From NCBI GenBank assembly GCA_938041325.1, contig CALIAG010000184.1, positions 20,689 through 84,688 on the forward strand: a stretch of 64,000 nucleotides of DNA, written 5' to 3'. Source of the stretch: an uncultured Saprospiraceae bacterium (GTDB taxonomy: Bacteria; Bacteroidota; Bacteroidia; Chitinophagales; Saprospiraceae). Below, piece after piece: positions 45,069 to 53,770 of this stretch; within the stretch, counting starts at the first letter, position 1; the number at the start of each line of letters is the position of its first letter. The position numbers and the translations under genes were made by a program. The notes under the pieces were generated by a model, which did not search any database, was not told the origin of the DNA, and saw nothing but the letters and a program-made list of their open reading frames with translations.

Positions 45069-45108
45069 TTATCCAACTAGGAGAATTTTATATACTTGAG
45101 AAAACAAA

Positions 45109-45142
45109 AAAAACCATGCAATCTTCGGACTGCATGGTTTTT
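45109..45142. terminator. terminator serving the minus-strand small gene
   Basis: AAAAACCATGCA / TGCATGGTTTTT (12 bp perfect) encloses an inner TC-TTCG-GA hairpin. On the minus strand a long T-rich tail (TTTTTGTTTTC) follows. It lies 25 bp beyond the stop of the 41-residue gene at 45168-45293. Confidence 0.88.
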
Positions 45143-45167
45143 ATATTTATAGTTGGTTTTGTTCGAT

Positions 45168-45293
45168 CTAGATTTCTAGATTAAAGTTATAATTGTATAA
45201 ATAGACAATTAGCGTAATGAAAAGGAAGAAACCGATGAAAAAGTACATCATGCAGTAACCTTTCTTTCCAGCCCTTTCAATTTGATCTGACAT
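45168..45293 (-). CDS. 41-residue single-span membrane protein
   Basis: An ATG-to-TAG frame of 41 codons: a polar N terminus (MSDQIERAGKKGYC) followed by a strong membrane helix (MMYFFIGFFLFITLIVYLY) and a short polar tail. Charge distribution predicts the N terminus inside. It is directly followed by a strong terminator with a minus-strand T tail that no other gene on that strand can use, so the reading frame is very likely real. No family recognised. Both flanking genes are on the plus strand. Confidence 0.75.
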   Translation of the reverse strand: MSDQIERAGKKGYCMMYFFIGFFLFITLIVYLYNYNFNLEI

Positions 45294-45474
45294 TTTATAA
45301 TAGTTTTATTTTATTCTTAAATGACGGGAGAAAATTAGTTTGATTTTTTCCATTTTGAAATAAACCCCTAAACGATTGACCGATAGGGAATTTAGTTACA
45401 AATGTTAATAGAAAAAATTAGAATAATTCCGTCGAACTACTGATTGCTGCAAAGTAAATAAAAAATTAGCTAAA

Positions 45475-46533
45475 ATGCTTGGAACTTACCGTAAAATCAT
45501 CAGCCAAAATAGATTTTCGCCTCCGTCAAATTGGCTTAAGATCAATACCATAGAAATGCACACAGGAGGTGAGCCACTTCGTGTCATAACAAATGGCTTT
45601 CCAAAACTCAATGGTAATAGTGTTTTGGACTATAGAAATGATATAAAAAATCGATACGATAACTTGAGAAAAAGCCTAATGTTCGAACCACGTGGCCACG
45701 CCGATATGTATGGTTGCCTTCTGGTGCCTCCTAACGATGAAGGCGCGGATTTTGGGATTATTTTCATGCACAATGAAGGATACAGTACAATGTGCGGTCA
45801 TGCAATCATTGCGATTACCAAATTGGCAGTTAAAATGGAATGGGTTCCTTTAACTTCACCCGAAACAAAGGTGGTAATAGACGCTCCTTGTGGAAGAATT
45901 AATGCTTATGCTGTCATTGAAAAGGAAGAAGTCGCCAATGTTTATTTTCATGGTGTGCCTTCATTTGTGTTGTATGAAAATCAAACATTGAAGGTGCCGA
46001 ATTTAGGAACAGTCCAATTTGACATTGCTTATGGTGGAGCATTTTATGCCTATGTCAATTCAGATTCGCTTGGCCTAACTTTAGAACGAGAAAATTATAA
46101 TGAAATCATACAAAAAGGCATGGCTATAAAAAGAGCAATTATGGCTTCGGATTTGAAAATTGAACATCCGTTTGAGCCAGATCTAAGCTTTTTGTATGGA
46201 ACAATTTTTATTGGTTCTCCTGTCAGTGAGAAGGTTGATAGCCGGAACGTTTGTGTTTTTGCAGATGGGGAAGTAGACCGCTGCCCTACAGGTTCAGGAG
46301 TTTCTGGTAGAATGCCTTTGCATTTTAAAAGAGGAGAAATTCAAATAGGGGAAGAGATGGCAATAGAAAGCCTAATTGGAACTGTTTTTAAAGGATCTGT
46401 CCTTGAAAATATTCAATTTGGTCCATACCAAGCAGTGATTCCAAAAGTGGAAGGAAATGCATTTATCACCGGTCAAAATGAATTTTACTTGAACCCGAAG
46501 GATCCCCTTGTCGATGGTTTTTTTCTCCGTTAA
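45475..46533 (+). CDS. proline racemase / hydroxyproline epimerase family protein
   Basis: A 352-residue enzyme of the proline racemase superfamily. Both catalytic cysteines are present: C107 in MCGHA and C270 in DRCPTGSGVSG. That argues for a racemase or 4-hydroxyproline 2-epimerase rather than the trans-3-hydroxyproline dehydratase branch, where the second cysteine is Thr. IEMHTGGEPLRV and RGHADMYGCL are other family blocks. The length is nearer the dehydratase branch, so substrate assignment is open. Convergent with a Xaa-Pro aminopeptidase gene 13 bp away, suggesting a shared theme of proline-peptide use. Confidence 0.9.
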   Translation: MLGTYRKIISQNRFSPPSNWLKINTIEMHTGGEPLRVITNGFPKLNGNSVLDYRNDIKNRYDNLRKSLMFEPRGHADMYGCLLVPPNDEGADFGIIFMHNEGYSTMCGHAIIAITKLAVKMEWVPLTSPETKVVIDAPCGRINAYAVIEKEEVANVYFHGVPSFVLYENQTLKVPNLGTVQFDIAYGGAFYAYVNSDSLGLTLERENYNEIIQKGMAIKRAIMASDLKIEHPFEPDLSFLYGTIFIGSPVSEKVDSRNVCVFADGEVDRCPTGSGVSGRMPLHFKRGEIQIGEEMAIESLIGTVFKGSVLENIQFGPYQAVIPKVEGNAFITGQNEFYLNPKDPLVDGFFLR

Positions 46534-46546
46534 AAATACTGATTTA

Positions 46547-48334
46547 TTAAATAGACTTGCATTGTTCCTTCATCCACTTCTTTTCGTCTTCGTCTAGGTG
46601 TTCAGAGAGTAGGCGCTGTACTTTTTCATGGTAATTGTTCAACCAGTTTACTTCTGCTTTTGTCAAAAGATGATGTTGAATAAGTTTTTGATCTATTGGG
46701 AAAAGAGTTACAGGCTCAAAACCCAGGAAAGTCCCAAATTCATTTTCCTCAACTTTCTTACAAACCACAAGGTTCTCAATTCTAATTCCATACTCACCGG
46801 TTTTATAAAAGCCGGGTTCATTAGAAGTTAGTGTTCCTTCTAAAATAGGAGTTACTCCCCTACTCGTCACTGCGCTTGCCGCAAAGCCTTGTGGAGGCTC
46901 GTGGACATTCAAAAAGAAGCCAACTCCATGTCCGGTCCCGTGACCGTAGTTTAATCGTGCCTTCCACAAATGCATTCTTGCCATTGCATCCAATTGGAGA
47001 CCCATAGTCCCTTTTGGAAACACTGCTGAATCTAACTGAATATGACCTTTCAGAACAAGAGTGAAATTGGTTTTTTGTTCCTCTGTCGGTTCACCAATGG
47101 CAACGGTCCTAGTGACATCCGTAGTCCCGTCAAAGTATTGACCTCCAGAGTCCAATAAGAGGATTCCTTTGTCTTCAATTTCCGCGCAAGTTTCTTCTTT
47201 AGCATGGTAATGTACAATGGCACCATTGCCATTATAACCAACGATCGCATCAAAGCTTTCGCCGAAATAGTCTGCTTGTTGACTGCGGAAATTCGCCAGT
47301 ACTTTGGCCACTTCGGTTTCCTTTACTTTCCTTTGTTTTACCGTTGCAAAAAGCCATCTAAATAGCTTAGTCAAAGCGACTCCGTCTTTAATCATCGCAT
47401 TTTTAATATGCTTTATTTCACCCTCGTTCTTAATGGCTTTTAAATGAAGAGGAATGGTCGGACCTTCAATAAGTTCCTTCGATTTTAGAGCGCTATAGAC
47501 CAAGTAATTGCAATGAGAAGGATTCACGAGGATTGGTCCGGAGAATTCAAAAGCATTTATAAAATCCAAAACACCATTGTATGAACTGATATGGATATTG
47601 TCTTCTTTAAATACCTCGACTAATTCTGGGTTTACTTTTTCTTTTTCGATTAAAAAATGCACCTTATTCAATCCGATCATTAGGTATGAAATACTCACGG
47701 GATTGCATTCTACATCAGAAGACCGAATATTTAGTGTCCAGGCGATATCGTCCAATGTACTAATCCAGTGGTATTTAGCACCTTGCTCTTTCATTTTGGT
47801 GCGAATCTGTTCAATTTTTTCGTTTCGGGAAATACTGGCAAATTTGATATCGTGCTCGAAAATAGTTTTTAGTGGAAGGCTTGGACGGTCGGTCCAAATT
47901 GGGGCTAGCAAATCGATATCCTCTTTAACGTTTATTCCAACAGGCTTTAATTCCTCTTTAATCTTTGTGATTTGGCCATAAGAAAATAAGATGCCATCGC
48001 AAGCCACAGTACTTCCGGCCGGAATCACTTTCTTTAACCAAGAAATATGTTCTGCGGAATGAGGTACTTTAAGTTTATGTAAAATCATATCCGAATCCGC
48101 TAATTCCTCTTCTGCCTGAATGAAGTACCTTGAATCCGTCCATAAGCCAGCATGGTCCTGAGTGATAACGACAGTACCCGCTGATCCAGTAAAGCCCGAT
48201 ATCCATTCTCTGCCCTTCCAATGACCTGCAAGGTATTCACTTTGATGAGGATCACCACTGGGGATAATATATGCATCTAGATTTGAAGTTTTTAAAGCAT
48301 TTTGCAACAAATCAATCTTTTTTTGGGTATCCAT
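46547..48334 (-). CDS. Xaa-Pro aminopeptidase P family protein (M24)
   Basis: A 595-residue metallopeptidase that removes N-terminal residues preceding proline. Two creatinase-like N-terminal domains (1-300; IIPSGDPHQSEYLAGHW) precede the pita-bread catalytic domain. The metal ligands are LLDSGGQYFDGTTDVTRT (two Asp), NYGHGTGHGVG (His), SNEPGFYKTGEYG (Glu) and IRIENLV (Glu). The three-domain length matches aminopeptidase P1 rather than the shorter PepP. No signal peptide, cytoplasmic. Confidence 0.94.
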   Translation of the reverse strand: MDTQKKIDLLQNALKTSNLDAYIIPSGDPHQSEYLAGHWKGREWISGFTGSAGTVVITQDHAGLWTDSRYFIQAEEELADSDMILHKLKVPHSAEHISWLKKVIPAGSTVACDGILFSYGQITKIKEELKPVGINVKEDIDLLAPIWTDRPSLPLKTIFEHDIKFASISRNEKIEQIRTKMKEQGAKYHWISTLDDIAWTLNIRSSDVECNPVSISYLMIGLNKVHFLIEKEKVNPELVEVFKEDNIHISSYNGVLDFINAFEFSGPILVNPSHCNYLVYSALKSKELIEGPTIPLHLKAIKNEGEIKHIKNAMIKDGVALTKLFRWLFATVKQRKVKETEVAKVLANFRSQQADYFGESFDAIVGYNGNGAIVHYHAKEETCAEIEDKGILLLDSGGQYFDGTTDVTRTVAIGEPTEEQKTNFTLVLKGHIQLDSAVFPKGTMGLQLDAMARMHLWKARLNYGHGTGHGVGFFLNVHEPPQGFAASAVTSRGVTPILEGTLTSNEPGFYKTGEYGIRIENLVVCKKVEENEFGTFLGFEPVTLFPIDQKLIQHHLLTKAEVNWLNNYHEKVQRLLSEHLDEDEKKWMKEQCKSI

Positions 48335-48807
48335 ACAGGTTATTTTTAGATAGAATGAATTATTTTTTACTTAATTTGAATGTGGAATTTACGTAAAGTT
48401 TTCCCTTTTATTGAAAATATAAGGCGTAAAAAGAAACAACATATTTAAAAATATCGTATACATTATAAATTATCTTAACATATTTGGCATATTTTTTGAT
48501 AGAAAATTTGCCCAAAATGTGGACATATTAAGGAAAATGATTTATATTGTGAGAGAATAAACAAAAAGATAACTCTATATCCTTCTATTTCCGTTCAACT
48601 TATTCATAAACAAAAACAATTGACTCTGAGCAGCACTGCTTATACGCTAAGGTATTTGTCCTTAGGGCTGTAAGTTCTACTGAAACCAAGAAAACAAAGT
48701 TTTTGAATTTATTGTTCACCTTTCGGAGAATGGAAAATTTGCATGATTTTGAATTAAAAATATCCTGTGAACTGTAACATACTTCCGTAGAAAACCCAGG
48801 TTTTAAG
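48335..48807. other. 473-bp gap between the aminopeptidase and rpoN genes
   Basis: Holds no convincing ORF. A perfect inverted repeat CTAAGG-tatttgt-CCTTAG lies about 48648-48666, and AGCAG/CTGCT about 20 bp before it, so the rpoN leader may be structured. A sigma-54-like element with a defective -12 (TGGCAT-N5-TTGAT, 48485-48500) also lies here but is not convincing. Confidence 0.3.
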
Positions 48808-50328
48808 ATGCTAAAGCAACACTTAAGTCACAAATTACTTCAAAAGCTGTCTCCTCAACAGATTCAGTTGATGAAGTTGCTTCAAATCCCTACCGCTACG
48901 TTAGACCAAAGGATAAAAGAAGAATTAGAAGCCAATCCAGCATTGGATGAAGGCGAAGAGAACGAAGAAATTGTAGATGAAGAAACAAAATTTGCTGAAG
49001 ATGAAGGCAAAGAGGAAATTAAAGATGAAACCACCAGCGATGATGAGTTTGAATTAGACGACTACCTAACGGAATACATCGAAGACGATCCCACCAGTTA
49101 CAAATTAAAAGTTGACAATTATTCAGCAGATGATGAGGACAAGACTGTACCTATTGCAGTACAAGACACCTTTCATGAATATCTTGAACAACAATTAGGA
49201 ATGCTAAAGCTTCCTGATGAAAGACAAGTTAAAATTGCGGAGCAGATCATTGGTAGTATTGATGACGACGGATATCTCAGGAGAGAACCGATTGCAATCA
49301 TTGATGATTTAATGTTTGCGCAAAACGTAACGACAACAGAAGAAGAAGTTTTAGGAATATTGTCAAAGATTCAACACTTTGATCCACAAGGGACCGGAGC
49401 AAGAGATTTGCGTGAATGCCTTTTACTTCAATTGCGCACAAAATTTGAACTTGCAGAAGAGACAGAGGATTTAGAAAATTTGCCTGTCTTGAAAATGGCA
49501 ATAAAAATTATCGGAGATTATTTCAATGAATTTTCTAAAAAGCATTATCAGAAATTGCAAAGATATTTAGGTATCAATGAAAAGCAATTGAAGCACGCTA
49601 TTGATGAAGTTCTTAAATTGAATCCAAAGCCAGCTAGTGGTTACAAAGGCAGTGGTACAAGATCAACCTTATACATTGTTCCAGATTTTACTATTGTCAA
49701 TAGAGATGGAGAATTGGAGTTGAATTTAAATTCAAGAAATGCTCCGGATTTGAGAATCAATGAGCATTACAAAGACATGCTCAAAACCTACAAGGACAAT
49801 AAGAAGGCAAAGAAATCTGTGAAGTCAGAAAAGGAAGCGGTTATGTTTATCAAACAAAAAATCGATTCTGCAAAATGGTTCATAGATGCCATCAGACAAC
49901 GTCAATCTACAATGTACAAGACGATGTATTCTATCATGCAATATCAATATGATTTTTTCCGTACAGGAGATCAGAAGAAATTGCGTCCAATGATTCTGAA
50001 AGATATTGCAGACATTACGGGTTTGGATATTTCAACAGTATCGCGTGTTGCGAATAGTAAATTTGTTCAGACAGAATATGGAACGAAACGATTAAAAGAT
50101 TTCTTTTCAGAGTCTTTACAAACAGATAGTGGACAAGAAGTTTCAACACTAGAAGTCAAGAAAATATTGACAGATATTATTGAAGCAGAAAATAAGAAAA
50201 AGCCATTTTCTGATGAGAAACTGAAAAACATTTTGCGAGAGAAAGGCTATAATATCGCAAGACGAACTGTAGCTAAATATCGAGAACAATTAAATGTGCC
50301 TGTTGCACGATTAAGAAAAGAACTTTAA
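48808..50328 (+). CDS. rpoN: RNA polymerase sigma-54 factor
   Basis: A 506-residue sigma-54. Region I (1-50) is Gln/Leu-rich (LLQKLSPQQIQLMKLLQIPT). A long acidic region II (~50-110) follows. The core-binding domain comes next, then the DNA-binding domain with a helix-turn-helix (MILKDIADITGLDISTVSRV). The RpoN box is ARRTVAKYREQLNVP near the C terminus, with final residues VARLRKEL. It needs AAA+ enhancer-binding activators; none is encoded in the window. Its terminator overlaps the end of the convergent aminotransferase gene. Confidence 0.97.
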   Translation: MLKQHLSHKLLQKLSPQQIQLMKLLQIPTATLDQRIKEELEANPALDEGEENEEIVDEETKFAEDEGKEEIKDETTSDDEFELDDYLTEYIEDDPTSYKLKVDNYSADDEDKTVPIAVQDTFHEYLEQQLGMLKLPDERQVKIAEQIIGSIDDDGYLRREPIAIIDDLMFAQNVTTTEEEVLGILSKIQHFDPQGTGARDLRECLLLQLRTKFELAEETEDLENLPVLKMAIKIIGDYFNEFSKKHYQKLQRYLGINEKQLKHAIDEVLKLNPKPASGYKGSGTRSTLYIVPDFTIVNRDGELELNLNSRNAPDLRINEHYKDMLKTYKDNKKAKKSVKSEKEAVMFIKQKIDSAKWFIDAIRQRQSTMYKTMYSIMQYQYDFFRTGDQKKLRPMILKDIADITGLDISTVSRVANSKFVQTEYGTKRLKDFFSESLQTDSGQEVSTLEVKKILTDIIEAENKKKPFSDEKLKNILREKGYNIARRTVAKYREQLNVPVARLRKEL

Positions 50329-50361
50329 GATTATAAGAAAAATATTACATTTAAAACGAAG

Positions 50362-50391
50362 AGCCGAAGTAATTAATTTGCTTCGGCTTTT
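50362..50391 (+). terminator. rpoN terminator overlapping the convergent gene's stop
   Basis: AGCCGAAG / CTTCGGCT (8 bp, 11-nt loop) is followed by TTTTTC. The loop contains the stop codon (50373-50375) of the minus-strand aminotransferase gene, so the rpoN transcript ends inside that gene's 3' end. Confidence 0.75.
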
Positions 50392-51566
50392 TCTATGGCT
50401 TCCAAAATAATCTGGCAAGACTTATCGATTTCTTCATTTGAAATAGTAAGTGGAGGAGCAATTCGCAATGACCGATCATTGAATAAAAACCAATCTGTTA
50501 TCAAACCCTTTTCTAAGCAAATTTTAATTACTTTTTGAACGAAATCAAAATCTTTCAATTCTACTGCCATCATTAATCCTGCACTTCGCACTTCAATTAT
50601 GGATTCGTGTTTTAGTAATTTTAAAAACAGTTTCTCCTTTTCAAAAACCTTTTCAATAATATTTTCTTCGAGCAGTGTTTTCAATGTAGCCAATGAAGCA
50701 GCACAACAAACAGGATGGCCTCCGAAAGTAGTAATATGTCCAAGCAATGGTCCATGCGACAAAGTTCCCATGATTTTTTTCGAAGCAATAAAAGCACCTA
50801 TTGGCATTCCACCTCCCATACCTTTGGCCAATAATAAAATGTCAGGAACAGAATCATATTGTTGAAATGCAAATAAGCTCCCCGTTCTTCCAAACCCCGC
50901 TTGAATTTCGTCAAAGACCAAAAGTGTTCCCGTTTCAGTGCACCTTTTTCTAAGCTTTTTGAGGTAGTCGTTGAACGGTTTTCTTACTCCCCATTCCCCT
51001 TGTACGGTTTCTACAAATACTGCTGCCGTTTTATTGGTAATATTTAAAAGACAAGTATCACAATTAAATTCAATGTGTTTTATCCCAGGCAATAATGGTC
51101 GATAAGGATTGGTCCAAAAATGTTCACTGTTCAAACTTGCCGATCCTTGAGTACTTCCGTGGTAAGCTTTGCGACAAGAAATAATTTCTTGCCTTCCGGT
51201 AAACCGTTTTGCCAATTTCATTGCTCCTTCAGTTGCTTCACTTCCTGAGTTTACAAAGTAAACAGAGTTCAGGTTCTCAGGCAATTGCTTTGCTAGTAAA
51301 GTGGCTAATTCGACTTGTGGGCTAAGGACATATTCTCCATATACCAATGTGTGTAAGTATTTATCCAACTGATTTTTGGCAGCAGCTACAACATTTGGAT
51401 GACAATGTCCTAAACAACTTACTGAGATTCCAGCAATTAGATCTATATAGGATTTTCCATTTTTATCAAATAAATAGACCCCTTCTGCTCTTTCAATTTC
51501 CAGAAGCAAAGGATAATCGCTGGTTTGTGCGACATGCTGTAAAAATAGTTGACGTTGATTCGGCAT
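50373..51566 (-). CDS. class III PLP-dependent aminotransferase
   Basis: A 397-residue aminotransferase of the acetylornithine/ornithine/GABA type. Family blocks are GISVSCLGHCHPNVVAAA, YFVNSGSEATEGAMKLA, RKAYHGSTQG, VFDEIQAGFGRTG and LLLAKGMGGGMPIGAFI, with the Schiff-base lysine in the last. HFWTNPYRPLLPGI is in place of the usual ornithine-pathway wording, and no arginine genes are nearby, so the amino donor is unassigned. Cytoplasmic. Divergent from the LuxR-type regulator gene across a 244-bp gap that holds a palindrome. Confidence 0.92.
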   Translation of the reverse strand: MPNQRQLFLQHVAQTSDYPLLLEIERAEGVYLFDKNGKSYIDLIAGISVSCLGHCHPNVVAAAKNQLDKYLHTLVYGEYVLSPQVELATLLAKQLPENLNSVYFVNSGSEATEGAMKLAKRFTGRQEIISCRKAYHGSTQGSASLNSEHFWTNPYRPLLPGIKHIEFNCDTCLLNITNKTAAVFVETVQGEWGVRKPFNDYLKKLRKRCTETGTLLVFDEIQAGFGRTGSLFAFQQYDSVPDILLLAKGMGGGMPIGAFIASKKIMGTLSHGPLLGHITTFGGHPVCCAASLATLKTLLEENIIEKVFEKEKLFLKLLKHESIIEVRSAGLMMAVELKDFDFVQKVIKICLEKGLITDWFLFNDRSLRIAPPLTISNEEIDKSCQIILEAIEKAEAN

Positions 51567-51628
51567 AGTGTGTAAAAGTAAGTAAATCTGGAAAGAGCTG
51601 AGGGAAGATAAATTTGAAAATGAAATAT

Positions 51629-51642
51629 CACCCAGATGGGTG
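51629..51642. promoter_or_regulatory. palindromic candidate operator CACCCAGATGGGTG
   Basis: A perfect 6-bp inverted repeat (CACCCA/TGGGTG) with a 2-nt centre. It ends 2 bp before the -33 element of the predicted promoter of the LuxR-type regulator gene, placing its centre about 42 bp upstream of the predicted start, a typical activator position for LuxR-type HTH regulators. A related copy (11 of 14 identical) lies at 52454-52467. Confidence 0.45.
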
Positions 51643-51644
51643 AG

Positions 51645-51673
51645 TTGTTGGACGGCAAATTAAATTACTTTTG
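51645..51673 (+). promoter_or_regulatory. predicted promoter of the LuxR-type response regulator
   Basis: TTG at 51645-51647, an 18-bp spacer, and TACTTTTG (TAnnTTTG) at 51666-51673. Spacing is 1 bp under the usual range. The implied start is near 51677, with a leader of about 130 nt. Confidence 0.5.
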
Positions 51674-51810
51674 GTGAAAAATTTGCAAGATTTTTGTATT
51701 TTAATAAAAGAAGGTTGTTTAGAGGTGAATCCGAATAATTTTTGAACAACAATTAAGAATGAAAACAATTTTGCAAGTTTATTAATAGAAGGAAGTATTA
51801 ACCCCTACCA

Positions 51811-52419
51811 ATGTCAAATATTAAAATACTAATTGTAGAAGACGAAGTCTTAATAGCCGAAGATATCGCAGCTCACCTTAGGAATATCAACTTTGAAGTT
51901 GCTGGAATTGCTTATGACAGTGAAAAAGCGATCGATATGTTAAGTAGTCGAACACCAGATGCGGTGCTTTTGGACATCAATATTAAAGGGTCCAAAGATG
52001 GCATTGAGATCGGAGAGATTATTAATGCAAGTTATAATTTACCTTTTGTCTATCTGACTTCTTATTCAGACAAAGCGACTTTAGAACGCGCAAAAGTCAC
52101 CATGCCTTATGGCTATATCGTGAAACCATTTGATGAAAGAGACTTGATGACTTCTCTTGAATTGGCGGTATATAGACATGCTCAAGTAAATAAAAGCGAG
52201 TTGCCCACTTTAGAATCGATCAATAAAAATTTGGTTAACCTCATGACCAAAAAAGAATACGATGTTTGCGAAGAGATAATGAAAGGATTGACGAATAAAC
52301 AGATGGCGGAAGCCCATTTCGTATCTGTGAATACCATCAAATCTCATATAAAAAACATTTACTCAAAACTCGATGTTCACAATCGAACTTCCGTTATAAA
52401 TAAACTAAAAGAACTCTAA
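51811..52419 (+). CDS. LuxR/NarL-type response regulator
   Basis: A 202-residue two-component regulator. The receiver domain (1-120) has VEDEVLIAED, phosphoacceptor D55 in AVLLDINIKGSKDG, and K-P in YIVKPFDERD. The C-terminal LuxR HTH (~140-202) has MTKKEYDVCEEIMKGLTNKQ and VSVNTIKSHIKNIYSKLDVH. No histidine kinase gene is adjacent, so it is an orphan at this locus. Similar palindromes lie about 170 bp upstream of the start codon and 35 bp downstream of the stop codon and may be its own sites. Confidence 0.95.
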   Translation: MSNIKILIVEDEVLIAEDIAAHLRNINFEVAGIAYDSEKAIDMLSSRTPDAVLLDINIKGSKDGIEIGEIINASYNLPFVYLTSYSDKATLERAKVTMPYGYIVKPFDERDLMTSLELAVYRHAQVNKSELPTLESINKNLVNLMTKKEYDVCEEIMKGLTNKQMAEAHFVSVNTIKSHIKNIYSKLDVHNRTSVINKLKEL

Positions 52420-52453
52420 TTCTAAGTTTTTTTGTGATCCTAATCTTTGAAAT

Positions 52454-52467
52454 CACCTATACGGGTG
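52454..52467. promoter_or_regulatory. second candidate operator CACCTATACGGGTG
   Basis: Matches the palindrome at 51629-51642 at 11 of 14 positions (CACC-N5-GGGTG core) and has a similar GAAAT context on its left. It lies between the regulator's stop codon and a possible 55-codon gene at 52639. Confidence 0.35.
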
Positions 52468-52638
52468 GTTTAAATTTCAAACTTAATCTCCATCTTACGG
52501 ATATAATAAGTCAGATGTCAATTATCTGCTTTTTAAGAATTGAAGAGGACTATATGATAGATTTATCATAAAAAAGATAAACTATTAAGGTCCGCCTTTA
52601 ACAACATTTTCAAAGTTTGACTACTAGAAATTTCACAA

Positions 52639-52806
52639 ATGGACGCTAAAATAATACAGCTTAATAGCAAGAGAAAAATGAGTATTGAAAACAAAGATTT
52701 ACCACACCTGGAAATGAATGTTTTAGATATTCTCACTGGGTTAGATGATTTATTGAAAAATCCAGAATCTTTTTTGATTGAGAAAAAACGAGAAATGGGG
52801 CTATAA
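52639..52806 (+). CDS. possible 55-residue protein
   Basis: An ATG-to-TAA frame in the 615-bp gap between the LuxR-type regulator and lysozyme genes. The product is charged and probably helical (MDAKIIQLNSKRKMSIENKD, then LEMNVLDILTGLDDLL), with no signal peptide or membrane span. Codon use is like the neighbours. A longer minus-strand frame overlaps it but has a less protein-like composition. No family recognised; existence not certain. Confidence 0.4.
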   Translation: MDAKIIQLNSKRKMSIENKDLPHLEMNVLDILTGLDDLLKNPESFLIEKKREMGL

Positions 52807-53034
52807 TTTAACTGTTGAGCCAACCCCCTTTGTTTTTCCCTTATTTCTGAATTTCTATTTCAGGAATGAAATTTGAATTATATCCTATATCTCAAATAAT
52901 CTCCCCCTCAAGATTAAATGCTTTTTTTGTCAAAATCTTTTCAAAAAGGACTTTTGAAAGCTATTGAGAGATACTTTTCCCCTCTTTGATCGTTATTGAT
53001 CAAACTATTTGCATTGGGTATAATTACTACATAG

Positions 53035-53757
53035 ATGAAATTCTTTATAGGAATCATTGGATTTTTAATACTATTCTATTCTTGTAATCCTGTTACAGAA
53101 CGGCTTCTTAACTTTGAGGTTCATGGTATTGATATTTCGCATCATCAATCCCGTATCAATTGGACGGAGGTGAGTGAGCAAGATATTCAATTTGCATTTA
53201 TCAAGGCTACAGAAGGAGAATCATATGTTGATAGTATCTTTGGCATTAATTGGAAGGAATCTTCTGATGCCGGGATAAAAAGAGGTGCCTATCATTTCTT
53301 TCGCCCAAATTCGGCTGCAGATATTCAAGCTAAAAACTTTATTAGCACAGTAAATCTTCAAATAGGTGATTTGCCACCAGTTTTGGATGTAGAAGTTCTT
53401 GGAGATGTTTCTTCGGAAGTTCTTGTACAACGAATTGGTCAATGGCTCAAAATAGTAGAAGATAGATATCAAATCAAACCCATTATTTATACCAATTTGG
53501 AGTTTTATTACAAACATCTAAAGCATGAGTTTGATGAATATCCAATGTGGATAGCAAGATATAATGACGAAGCACCTCAACTGAAAATTGGAAAAGAATG
53601 GTCGTTTTGGCAGTATGGCAATAGAGGACAAGTGAATGGGATTTCAGGATCTGTGGACCTGAATGTGTTTAATGGCAGAATGGAGGATCTTGAAGATATT
53701 TGTATAAAATCCAATAAAACGATCTCTTTCTTGGATAGTTCTCTGGTTGTAAAATGA
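53035..53757 (+). CDS. GH25 lysozyme, probable lipoprotein
   Basis: A 240-residue N,O-muramidase of family GH25 (Chalaropsis type). The signal peptide has a lipobox-like FYSC (C17). Catalytic-face motifs are HGIDISHHQ (Asp), FAFIKATEGES (Glu), GAYHFFRP and PPVLDVEVLG (Asp-x-Glu), with WSFWQYGNRG near the C terminus. Expected to cleave peptidoglycan, either in cell-wall turnover or against other bacteria. It ends 13 bp from the convergent DUF1501 gene. Confidence 0.92.
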   Translation: MKFFIGIIGFLILFYSCNPVTERLLNFEVHGIDISHHQSRINWTEVSEQDIQFAFIKATEGESYVDSIFGINWKESSDAGIKRGAYHFFRPNSAADIQAKNFISTVNLQIGDLPPVLDVEVLGDVSSEVLVQRIGQWLKIVEDRYQIKPIIYTNLEFYYKHLKHEFDEYPMWIARYNDEAPQLKIGKEWSFWQYGNRGQVNGISGSVDLNVFNGRMEDLEDICIKSNKTISFLDSSLVVK

Positions 53758-53770
53758 TTTGTAATTGCAG

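Noticed and set aside
48485..48500. Sigma-54-like promoter (TGGCAT-N5-TTGAT) upstream of rpoN
   Set aside because: The essential GC of the -12 element is GA, the site is more than 300 bp from rpoN, and the region is AT-rich enough for chance matches.
52566..52823. 85-codon minus-strand ORF
   Set aside because: It is Leu/Ser/Ile-rich with no domain, and it is antisense to a more protein-like plus-strand 55-codon frame.
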